DNA of 64,000 nt from Purshia tridentata (lineage: Eukaryota > Streptophyta > Magnoliopsida > Rosales > Rosaceae). Of the stretch, positions 12,401-22,800 are shown piece after piece. The stretch lies in NCBI GenBank assembly GCA_003254885.1, contig QANT01000767.1, positions 30,646 through 94,645 on the forward strand, in the 5' to 3' direction. The notes under the pieces were generated by a model. It had not been told where the DNA came from. It saw only the letters and a list, made by a program, of their open reading frames with translations, and ran no database searches. The position numbers and the translations under genes are program-made. How positions within the stretch are numbered: the first letter of the stretch is position 1; every line of letters begins with the position of its first letter.

Positions 12401-13177
12401 CATATGTTGTTTAGTGTAAATGCCATTTTTCTCAGCTCTCAATATGAAGTGAAGCTAACCACTAACTACAAATAAATTTTGACTGCTCCAGATTAGGATA
12501 TAAAGTTGAGAAGCTTCATTCATCAAATTTCCACTTATCAGAAGAGACGTCACAGCAAATTGCCAGGTCGGTTGCCTCATCATGGAATGCATCTGTTGTA
12601 GCTTTAAAATCTCTCGGCAAGGGTAATGATGGGATATTGTTCCTTAAGGTATTTACTATTCTCTGTTGTTCACCACCTTTTTTTGCTTCTAGTTATCTAT
12701 TCTTTTGATAGGTTATAAGAAGTTCACGTATTGCATTGATGCATCACAATGTTCATGTATGCAATTAAAATTGAGTATTGTAATCGTTTTATTTTTAAAT
12801 TTCTGAATTTTACTTTATATTTACTGGTGATGTTGTAGGTTGCTCTCTCCCTATTGGTTCTTAGCTTCCTTGGAGCCATTTCACTTCGGAACTTATTTGT
12901 TATAGGTCTTTTCTACCTCTCTCTCTCTCTCTCTCATGAATTATTTTTATTTCTTTGGTAGTTTAAGGCATTAAAAAGTTTCTTTCAGCTCCACCTTAAC
13001 TCATAGTTTCTTTGCTCTCTCATTGTTCCAGGAGTTCCCCTTTCCTTTGTAGTTTTCTACGTTTATGAGAAGGAGGAACAAAGAATTGATGCCATGGTTC
13101 TAGAAACTCTATCTCGTGGATGCAGATTGAAATCTGATATTGTCAAAAAATTCTGTCAATCCAAGAAGATTGAGTGA
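9423..13177 (+). CDS. 3BETAHSD/D: 3beta-hydroxysteroid dehydrogenase/C4-decarboxylase with C-terminal reticulon domain
   Basis: Twelve exons (9423-9654, 9761-9850, 9938-10071, 10185-10355, 10802-10927, 11045-11124, 11551-11749, 11927-12032, 12201-12375, 12492-12648, 12839-12905, 13032-13177) give 560 residues. The enzyme oxidises and decarboxylates 4-carboxysterols during removal of C4 methyl groups in phytosterol synthesis at the ER. An N-terminal Rossmann fold carries VVTGGRGFAARHL (about residues 9-21). The SDR active pair is Tyr157 and Lys161 in YSATK. A reticulon-like domain with hydrophobic hairpins (about 380-540, starting ADTLLWKDKKQ) anchors the protein in tubular ER, as in Arabidopsis 3betaHSD/D (At2g26260). 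The ATG at 9423 was chosen because upstream in-frame codons include no other ATG. Intron 6 holds a tandem duplication. Confidence 0.94.
11299..11516. repeat. Tandem duplication (two ~109-bp copies) in intron 6 of the 3betaHSD/D gene
   Basis: Copy 1 starts at about 11299 and copy 2 at about 11409. Each runs from ccttaaaaaa through cctgaaatctctgtttcttg to gttcaattcccattc. The copies differ by one A in the homopolymer and by ggtgtggtt versus ggtggggtt. Each copy contains acceptor-like sites (tttcag and tctctctag). Near identity indicates a recent event. Confidence 0.9.
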
Positions 13178-15333
13178 CTGCTGATAGTTACCATAGTGCT
13201 GCCTGCATCTTGTCATGGTGATACTGGTACAGCTTATATGAGAATTCATAGAGAAATGCAGAGTTGATGCGATTGCATGTGTCCCGTATATTTTACTTCT
13301 ATTTCCTGTTTCTTTTTCTTTTTTCAAACCCTCCCCCTTTTCCTAAGAAAAAGAAAAACTGATTCCATTTGATTTAATATATCGTATCAAAATCTTTGTA
13401 ACTACATTGTTTGCTCATTTTGTGTATTGCTCTATCATCTTTTTCCTTCCTGAAAGCTACACGGGACACGATTGTCGTGACTCGAACGCACACGAACTCT
13501 GGCAAATATTATTTTAGTAAAACTTTTCCGACTCTATCTCTTTCCTTTGTATAAGCTCATCGTCCATGATTAGAAATAAACTATAAACAAATTAAAATGA
13601 CATGACTAATTGCTCATATCTTAATAGTTCACATTTAGTCAACCATATAACTATCTATTTGTAAATGTGGTTGCACTTGCACGTTACACCTTTGCATTTA
13701 ATTCACGTCAATTCATTTCACAATTACGAAATTAATAATTTGGTCAACGTGTTTGTGACCATAACTGTCAATTATCATTGAAAAGGACCGCAAAACATAA
13801 GTAATAGCATCAACTCTCAACTTGCGTGTACCAACCACTGAGTCACCACAAATGTTTCTTTCAGGTTTCAACTGTGGCACTGTGCATTTTGCAGGGCTTT
13901 TTTATAAACTAAATTTTCACATCCACCACTAAAAGTCTAAAACCAGAGGGAATTCTCTTCAAATATTTGTGGACCAACCATCACTTGGTGCCATCAATGA
14001 TTTTTTTTTCTTTTTATATAGGATGTGATTACAACTTAAGAGCTACTGCTTTAACTAGTCATGTTTTTTTTTAATATGCATTACTGTGGCTTTGGACTGC
14101 TTTGTTTTGTCGTTGTGGTTGGGACATGCATGCATTTATTAACACCTACTGTCCTTTTTCAGTAGATGTCATGTAGATAGATAAGTCCACCCGTTTGATG
14201 TGGCATATTAGCCTTAGAAAAAACAATTAGAACAAATTAAAGGAAATGTTATTTTATCAGATAATTTTTTTTTTAATGAAGAAGCTTTATTTATTTAGTT
14301 ATATAACATCCAAAGTTAAAAATAGTGTTAGATGTCATATATATATATATATATATTTAACTTTGTATTTCAAATGACCTCCAGCATTTTATTAATTTAT
14401 ACAAGACTCATTAGTAAAAAAATTAATATATATAAGATCTAAATTTGAGATACAAATTTAAAATCCTAGCATTATTGATCGGATATAAGTATATAACTTC
14501 ATATAACGTAATAATAAGCCAACTTGATTGCAATTTGCAAATAATGACGATGACTTTGGTACGGTCGTCAGTAGTGGGCTCCACAACGGGTGGTCCGATT
14601 ACTTGGGAGACCCAAACCCATAGAAGAGAAGGATGGCACAGTTGCAGTTTCAGCAAAATCAGAGGGCCAATTCAGGAAACATAACAAGCTTTTGACCGAG
14701 TGCCCGTGTCCTGCTGGCTCTGTCTGAGTTGGTGCTTTAAAAGTTGCTGCCTTGCTTGCATTGCAATTCCCGTTTTTCTCACATTTTCTCGAACCCATTT
14801 TTGCCAAGAAGGCAAATAAAGTACTCTCATACACACAGCACAGCACGTCATTCAATAAAAAGAAATCGCTTTCTTCACTCTCCAAACCTTTGCATTCAGT
14901 GATTCACAAGCCCGAAGAAAACGAATTTACTATCCCATCTTCAAAATTCACTCTTTGTCTGCAGCCCCTCTGAATCTCTTTACTCTTTCTCTGCTACTTT
15001 CTTTGTTTACCATTCCTCCCTTTCCAATAAGATTCTTATTCCTCCGCTTCTGAAAACGCTTCCCCTTGTTTTGTTTTCAATTTTTGTTTCTGGGTCATGA
15101 GAATCATCCCTTCAGTAATTGAGTTTGATCAATCATTAGATTATTCAAAACCTTTTTTCCCGCCCACCAAACAATTCTTGTTCTTTTCTCTTTGTTTTGA
15201 TTACCCTTTTGAGATTTGGCTGAGCTTGTCAGTTTCGTGGAATGCGTGTATCAGTCTCTGTGTCTTGTAAATTTTTGTCATAAAATTGAACACAAGCCTG
15301 GGTGGTGGACCTGGTGGTTAATGGTTGATTGTA
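13178..15333. other. Spacer: 3' UTR of the 3betaHSD/D gene and promoter/5' UTR of the BRCT gene
   Basis: No protein-coding gene was supported. An (AT)n microsatellite lies at about 14336-14357. From about 14750 to 15333 the sequence becomes pyrimidine-rich (tttctct and ttcttttctc), consistent with the 5' UTR of the downstream gene. The region 13480-14560 is AT-rich and unassigned. Confidence 0.4.
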
Positions 15334-15356
15334 ATGGGTGGTGGTGGTGGTGGTAG
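15321..15356 (+). promoter_or_regulatory. Upstream ORF overlapping the BRCT gene start
   Basis: An ATG at 15321 opens an 11-codon ORF (MVDCNG followed by five Trp codons, then TAG) that overlaps the main ATG at 15334 in another frame. The overlap falls in the GGT repeat that encodes the polyglycine start of the main protein. A scanning ribosome that starts here would miss the main ATG, so it could lower translation. Its use depends on the real transcription start. Confidence 0.45.
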
Positions 15357-18300
15357 AGTGGAAGTGGTAGAGAGCAAAGGTTGCTCTAGGCTATCTGTTG
15401 GGTCATCATCTCCATTGCCCTCTTTTAAAGCTCTGCTAACATTTGAGCCATCGTCCCCGGCCACGTCCTCTATTAGGTCAGAGCCGGTCGTCCGATCAGG
15501 GGCACCCTTTGCTGGCCTTGTTATATGCGTTACTGGTCTATCCAAAGGTAAATAAAAAACAAGCCTTTTGAGTTTCCACTTGTTAAAGAAGTGTTATTGT
15601 TAAACAATGTAACTGCTCATATTTGTCATTCATGTTTTTGCAGAAGCAAGGAAACAAGTCATGGAAGCAACTGAGAGATTAGGTGGCCAGTATAGCCCTC
15701 ACTTACATCCTCAATGTACCCATTTGGTGGTCCAAATATCCTTTCTTTTCTTTTCTGGTGGAAAATATTGTTCTTTTTTCAAATTGTATTACTTGTTGCT
15801 TCTTTGGTGCAATCTTTAACAAATGTTACAGCTTTGGAGGACGCAAGTTTGAGCATGCTTTGAAGCATGGATCAAGAAATGGCCTCTCTATTGTAAAGAT
15901 TGGATGGTTTGTGGATAGTGTCAGGAAGAATGGTAAGCGTTACCTTTATTTTTTATATATTTACTTTAATTCGTCTTTTCTGCATTCGTTTGACGAGAAC
16001 CCAATCTTATTTTAGTGGCTGAATTTTGTTTAATGAATTTTTATGATGAGAAATCAAAGGGAGCTATGGTGTCTCGACTGGTGTGTGTTACTTGATTAGT
16101 ATAAATCCAGTTGCTTTTGTCTGTTGCAGTGAGGCTGAGTGAATCACTTTACAGTATCAAGAGTTTTGGAGAGAATGGTATGCGCTTGGATGAGTTAAAT
16201 AGGCTTGTTGGTTTTATTGGTACGGAAAAATCTTGTATTCCTGTTGGTGTTCATGGAATCAAGCAATTGGGGACGATTGAAGAACCACATCTACCCTTTT
16301 CTGGAAGAGAATCTAACAGAAGTACTGACTCTACTCTATCTGGTCACTGCATGTATGTGGACTTGGACATTACAGCTGAACTGAGGAACAAGGTAAAGTT
16401 GAATTTCTCGGCAAAAGTTACTTGTTTTCTTTTACAAAAAAATTCTCCAGTGACATGCACTTTCCATATCAGACTAGATAATGGTGACCCATCTTTCAGT
16501 TTGTAAAGTTGCCATGGCTCTTCTCTCAAAATCGTTGATCTGTTTGGTAGGTTATTGAGGCTGCTGGTAGAGAGGGTGCCACATTCGTTGATCAATGGTT
16601 TGTTGGTTGCAGAGCGAGTAATGTAGTGTGTGAAGGGTCTTCTAGCAGTAAATATCTCGGCCACTCTAGCAATATCGTTACAGTGAGTAATGCAAGGCAT
16701 TCTTGTCTTTATTAATCAGCACCATGTGCACTATAGTTTTATTGAGAGAATATATATTTTTGAGGCATGAAGTGTTTTGACCCTCTTGACTGTTTTGGTT
16801 TCTCCTATAACAATGTTTGGCTGTCTTCATAGTCTTCTTTCCTATATTTTGGACAACTTATGACACCACTTACAGTTTTATAGCATTAGAGGTAAGGGAG
16901 TGCCCTGTACATTTCTTTTATCAAATTGAAGTTAATCTGGTGTTTTATGTGTCTCAGCCGCTGTGGGTTTTGAAAACAGCCAAGGAGAAGTATGTGCACA
17001 GGCTTGTGCACATGTCTGCAGATTTGGCCAGGCAGGTTGGTATGATACTTGAAGATTTGCAGAATGGCAGTGCCAATGAGGTATCATCCACACATTTTTC
17101 TGAAAAGGTTATATTTGGCATGATTTTCAACTCTCTTAATTACCACTCATGCCTGTTGTGTGGTGAATGCCTTTCAGTATTATTTAAGAGAGATCATTTT
17201 TAAATATGTACTAATATGATTTTGGTATTTCCAAGTTGGTATGTTATATATATTCTTTTTATTGATTTACTAGGAAACAAAGGAGCATAATGTCCCTGAA
17301 GATGCTCAGGCCTATAGAAATAAAGCAAACCATGAAAAGAGACAACAGATTGTGAATTCTGCTAAAACAGGGGTCAGAAATCGCCGGGGTCTTCGTATGC
17401 AGGTAAATTGCTGTGGTGTTTCATCAATATATGCTTCGTCTTTAGTTAACTATGATAACTGCTTAAGTTTTATTCTGTTTTCTCTGCCTGTCCTCAACTT
17501 TGGTGGCCATGACTCCCATCAGCTTAAGTTGGACTGTAACACACAAATGAGAAGATACAATTTACTTGGGTAAACTTTTCTACAGTCTACAATGAAGAGA
17601 TTTTGTGTCTGAGAATTTGTGGGGACTAGATTTTTAGATATTGAAAATGACCCAACAGTGATTCAATGAAAATTCTCCCCATGATTTATGTTCTTTGCTC
17701 AGTGGCATGAGGGTGAGGGATCATGCTGGGGAATTTACTCATGAAGAGTTTCTAGCACCTGCTTAATGTTTGCAGCATCGATTAATTGATTACATGTGTT
17801 GCTAAATAATAGTTTTATTGTATACCATTTTATTTATGTGATCTGTTGTTCTTGCAGACTTGTCAAACCCCAATGCGTCCAATAACCCCTAGCAGCCTTC
17901 TGGATTCAATCTGCTGGTCAATATCAGAGCGAACTTCAACGGCTTCTATCTACACAGAGAATTTCAGTGGTGAAGATGTTAATGAACTTCATACATCTGT
18001 ATTCTTTGATGCAGAAGGTGATGGCAAGGATTCAGAAGCTTCATTTGCAAACCTAACTAGGCCTCTGAAGGAAAGGTTGTTAATCTCTCTCTTCCTTCCC
18101 ACCCCACCCCAGATCAAGAAAATAATAATAATGATCGTTTAAGTATTATATCAATCTTTTTATCCAATTGATGTGCATCTCACAATAGTTCTCTTTTTGT
18201 GTATTTGTCTGCAGTGAGAAATCTGAGTTGATATTTAAAAACCATTTTCTTACCATACTATTCCCTGTTGACCGATTTGCTGAGATGGGGCCATCTTCCA

Positions 18301-18664
18301 GAACATTTTTCAGCAATAATGGGTTTACATGCCTGCAGGTGTTAGATCATATCTATGCATTCTATCAGGTAAAAATAAGACCTTCCCCTCCCTGTATTCA
18401 TTGTTGTGGCTTAATGGAGAGGTCTCATGTGTATTTATGTTGCAGGAGAGCTTGTCAGTCCATGAAATAGAGGCTGCAATTCACACTGACTCAAGGCATG
18501 CTGATTGGCTCCGATCAGTTTACGCCAGTAAAGAAACAGCAGAACGTGGTTATGAGATTTTCAAACGGATTGACTTTCTAGGCAGTCGTAAAAGTTTTGA
18601 AAGGTTGAAGCGTGTTAACGGAGACAACAACAGCAATGTATATGAGCTCTTGATCAGAGCATAA
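15334..18664 (+). CDS. Two-BRCT-domain DNA repair protein
   Basis: Ten exons (15334-15547, 15644-15735, 15830-15932, 16130-16392, 16551-16682, 16958-17080, 17274-17402, 17858-18075, 18215-18368, 18446-18664) give 548 residues. A Gly-rich start (six Gly) and Ser/Pro-rich leader precede a first BRCT domain at about 58-138 (PFAGLVICVTGLS, THLVVQ, then IVKIGWFVDSV). A second, more diverged one lies at about 205-285 (GATFVDQWFVGCRASN, then PLWVLKTAKEK). BRCT pairs bind phosphopeptides in DNA damage signalling complexes, so nuclear repair or checkpoint scaffolding is inferred. No catalytic domain is visible. Position between the 3betaHSD/D gene and, further on, CID7 matches Arabidopsis At2g26270 (recalled as a BRCT protein). 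Intron 2 is an AT-AC intron. The N-terminus may be affected by the overlapping uORF. Confidence 0.88.
15736..15829 (+). other. AT-AC U12-type spliceosomal intron
   Basis: This 94-bp intron begins ATATCCTTT, the U12 5' splice consensus, and ends in AC. A branch-site-like ATCTTTAAC lies at 15812-15820, with the branch A about 10 nt before the acceptor. Removal joins ...VVQ to SFGGRKFEH in frame. Ending one AG later (at 15831) would shift the frame into a stop (TGA) within seven codons, so AC is required. Confidence 0.85.
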
Positions 18665-19897
18665 GATCATCTTACCCGCCTTAAATGCCTTCACCTCACA
18701 TGTTCCGAGTCAAGAGAGCATGTTTTTGCCATGTTGACCCTTGAAGAAGCTCAAACTAAGGACTTGGCTTGGAACTCGAAAGCCACGGATTCAAATTTCA
18801 ACCTTTGGAATAGTTTCACATTTTCCACTTGTATTATAAGAGTACCGTTTCTGATATACAACTTATGTGTGCATAAACATGTTCTTATTGATCAAAATAT
18901 ATGTCAATGATACATATACCCCCATGTAACTAGTGTCACTGCCTGGCTACACCAACTTTTAAATGCCTTGTAGTTGGTACAATGAAAACAGTGTTGGATG
19001 GCCAAAACAGTAATTTTCAAAAGTTGGTGTAGAAAGTAACTTCGGAGTTGAGAGCTTCTCTCTATTTTCTAGATTCTTTTTGCCGGTACTAAGTTGGCTT
19101 TTATTTTCTTTTATTTTTCAATTTTCAGTCATTGAGGTTATGATGTGTATGGATTCAAGACTAGTTATGGCTGCTAAATTGATTGTCGTTTAACATAGCA
19201 AAATAAAAAAGATTAATTCTCGTTTACACCCAGGCTTGGTGCTTCGCTTCCTTTTTTCTTTAATTTTGGGGGAGGGAATTCAATTTTGGGAAATACCAAT
19301 ATTTAGTTGGATGAGCCCTCGAGAGTTTTTCATTATTTTTTAGAAACTGTTGCATGGTCAACGGAATACATCTAAGCATCTTACAGCTGATGGGCATTCG
19401 AATCGACCGCTTTACAAAAAAGAAGTGGTCACCCTACGACATGTCGTGCCTACCTTTTGCATTGTGAAAACGAAAAGAAAAGCATTCGAGTTAAAGACAA
19501 GGCTGTATTTTCTATTTTGTGTCGTACGAAGTTAAGTAGCGGTTTCATCTCCAAATTGCGCATGCGGCATATCTATTGTCATTCAAAGAATCAAACATCT
19601 TGACCAACCCAGAAAAAAAATTTTTTTTGAATGCATAAAAAATAAATAAATCAAGCATCAGCTATTCATGCGAGATCAAGATAAGAGAGTAACAATGATA
19701 CATCAAAGACTTTATTTAATTTGTTTTTTCTGCTTTCAAATACTTTTACTTTGAGGTTAAGTTTTCTGACCAGCTAACCACGTCCTCATTGCTCCATATT
19801 AAGAAAAAGGATTGGGATGGTAGATTCAAAAGGTACCACCACCCTCCCATTTCTTAAATGATAACACTAGCATGCATAAGCAGGCAAAATAGATATC
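18665..19897. other. Spacer between convergent BRCT and DCL3 genes
   Basis: The two 3' ends face each other. No gene is supported here; a short ORF at 19350-19535 has no recognisable domain. A 14-bp perfect inverted repeat (ctacaccaactttt at 18947-18960 and its complement at 19019-19032) encloses 58 bp and may form a hairpin or be a tiny element remnant. Confidence 0.45.
18947..19032. repeat. Short inverted repeat (14-bp arms)
   Basis: The arms ctacaccaactttt (18947-18960) and aaaagttggtgtag (19019-19032) are exact reverse complements separated by 58 bp. The repeat lies about 280 bp past the BRCT stop codon, probably at or beyond its 3' UTR. It could be a small MITE remnant or a 3' hairpin. 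Confidence 0.6.
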
Positions 19898-22800
19898 TTA
19901 TGATCCACCAATGATAAGTTTACCCCGACGTTCAAGTTCATAAAGCATGACAACTGATGCAGAATCTTGTGAACTCTTCTTATCAGCTCTGGCATCTCCT
20001 GTGCATTCCATGTTGCCCAAGTTGGGCATATACAAGGTTATTTTCGATACAAAACTGCTAAAGTTCTTGCTTGAGCCATCACCAAAATCGATTGGAGTTC
20101 TATAAGAGCAAGGACACTCATCAGGTCAAAATACAAAAAGATAAATAAAAAGACTTTTTAGATTTGCAGAATTTGCATATGGGCTAACCTTGATTTGGTT
20201 TCTGTTGATTCAAAGGAAGGCATTGGCCACTGTAGTCGCTTGCACAACTCGTAAAGAGTGGTTCGTGGTCCTCCTTTCTTCATGTTGATTGCTTTAATAA
20301 CTGCATACAAGAACCCCAAAATATAAATTAGAATTAATGGTTGATAATAACACAGGATAACAGCCAAGCTCTTAATTCTAATTTCTACAGTTAAAAAATA
20401 ATGATAATAAATAACAAAAAATGTGAAGTGCAAAAGATGGTGCAAACCTGGGGTGGCATATTCGGGATGACAGGTTTTCCCGCCATCGTCTGGCGATGCA
20501 AAAACTCCAGTTGTTTCGACAGCCATATGCATTTCAGTTGTCCGCTGCTTTTTATGGGACATTAGCTCCGAAGAATCTTCATCAGTTACTTGGTTGCAGA
20601 CGTTGTGGTTGATTTCAAAGGGAGATGAATCACCTGATTGGTCACCTCCCAGTTTTCTCTTCTTTGAGCAATGGGAGTACAAAATACCTCTTTTCTGTTA
20701 CATAATAAAGTTTTACCACCTTAAAAAGGTTAAATGCAATCGAAGATACGCAAAGCAAACTGTACTCATTAACAAACCTCAAGTTCTTTCAAAAGATGAC
20801 GAGCTGCTTCTCCTTTTGCAGCTTTTTTAGTCTGATCATACCCCTTCTCAATCAACAGGACATCTTTCAGCTGTAGCCTAAGCTCCGCATGAATTGTTTC
20901 ACCCTTCTTTATACAATTTTCTTTTATAAAGTATCCCAGAAAGTCACATAATTCAATTAGTTCACGCAGTGGAGGCAGCTCAAGTTTATCAGGAGTCACA
21001 ATTGGAGATAATAATGGTTTAAATATTCTCCACACTTCATCAAGATTAAGCTTGGTATCAATTAGTATTGCCCCTGCAATACTTTCCACCAGATCTCCAA
21101 GAGCCTGCACGAGACACCATTTATGATCACAAAAATAATAACCAGAACAAAGTAAGGATAACCATCAAAGAGCCTACCTTGGGACCTTTTGTGGCTTGGA
21201 GCGTGATACCGTTGTCAGGATCAGAAAGACACTTCACATATTTTGTTATTTGACTTAGAAGTAACCCCGAGCAATGTTGTAGATGCTGTTGAAGGTTATG
21301 TCTCACAGCTACTTGAGCAAAATTTTCATTACTAACAGAAGCTGAACGCAAGTCAGTTAACTCGCCTGGATCAATATCTGTGTAGCTCTGATAGAGATGC
21401 CATGTGATAAGCAGGTCCAACACAGAATCACCAAGAAATTCTAGTCTCTGTTGAAAATTCAAGAATTTAAGAAAAGGAAATCTATGGCAACTGTTTGTTC
21501 TATATTGGCCATGTGTAACTTTTATGGAAAAAGAAACTTATTTGGAATAAATTCATATTCTTAGCAAATTATTTGGTTGATTGCCGGTTTCAAGTTCACA
21601 ATAAAATTTCCTTTCAGAAAGAAAAAAGACAATCGAGGGTAACTCAGAAGAGGATTCTCATCTACCTCGTAACAGTAGCCAACTCCTGATTGTTGATAAG
21701 ATGCATGTGTTATGGCCTCCTGTAAGAGACCCTTGGTAGAAAATTCATAACAAAGCTTTGACTCAAGGACTGCAACCTCACTTGCTTTTGGGCTGTAAGA
21801 ATGAAGAGATGCAGTAGTAATTGCTTCAGCAACCGAGGAGGGCTCAAGTTCTGCGTCCAGACGGAGCCACTTCATCAGATGAACTGCAGCAGACAATCCA
21901 CCACCAACATAGTACGCTCCTATAAGGGCTTCGACACAATCAGAGATTGTTTTTGAACCCATCCATCTATGACCCTTATCACAGCACTTTCCAACCACAA
22001 CTTTGGGGTCTTCAGTTTGGAATTTGCTATCTACCGGCACTTCTAAAGTATCCACTCCACAATTACAAGGAACAGGCCGTAACGAAGTCTGTCCCGGAGC
22101 AACCCAACGACGTGGATCAAATGCACCATCACGTATATATTCCTACCAAATAAGAATTCCAAAGCTCTTATGAAAGGAACTTGAACATCAGTAACCAAAA
22201 ATAGATGTAAGCCACAGATACCATATAAAAGGGCAATTACCTGTAATTTTCTATTTATTCCCAATTTATGTAGGTTAGAGTTACAAACAGCCCAAGTGCG
22301 CCAATTAGTTAATTCTCCTTCATGTTTTTTGGGATATTTGAGAAAAAGGTGGCAGCTCATAACATACTTTAAAACTGAATCCCCAAGCAATTCCAAACGC
22401 TCCATAGAAAAATCTTCATTGCATCTGAGTGTTGTAAGTGCTTCCAGAATCTAATCATAAAAAACTATTAGCTAGATCAAGTATATTACTTCATTAAAAA
22501 GGGACAAATCACAAGTATTTTAACCCAGATAGATGACGTACCAATGAGCTTGAGATCTGAAAGCTGCCAGATTGACAATTTATCTCTTCTCTAAGTTGGC
22601 TGGCTAACATCAAGGACTCCAAACGGTGGATCAATGATGGTAGTAAATAAAATGACTTTAAAACGTCTCTCGGGACACCAATATTGACAAGAAGCTCAGG
22701 TGGCATATAAGCATACATACGTTGCTTTTCAATATCAAGGTCAGATTTACCACTACCACCTGCCCAGATTTCATGAAAAAATGTAAAGATATGATTGAAA

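Noticed and set aside
13440-13560. Possible retrotransposon remnant near cacgggacacgattgtcgtg
   Set aside because: No long terminal repeat, primer-binding site or coding fragment was found around it.
15736-15831. GT-AG or AT-AG reading of BRCT intron 2
   Set aside because: No GT donor keeps the frame, and ending at the AG gives a premature stop; AT-AC termini with a U12 branch site fit all constraints.
19350-19535. 61-codon plus-strand ORF between BRCT and DCL3
   Set aside because: It has no domain, no signal and no splicing context; it is consistent with chance in a 3' spacer.
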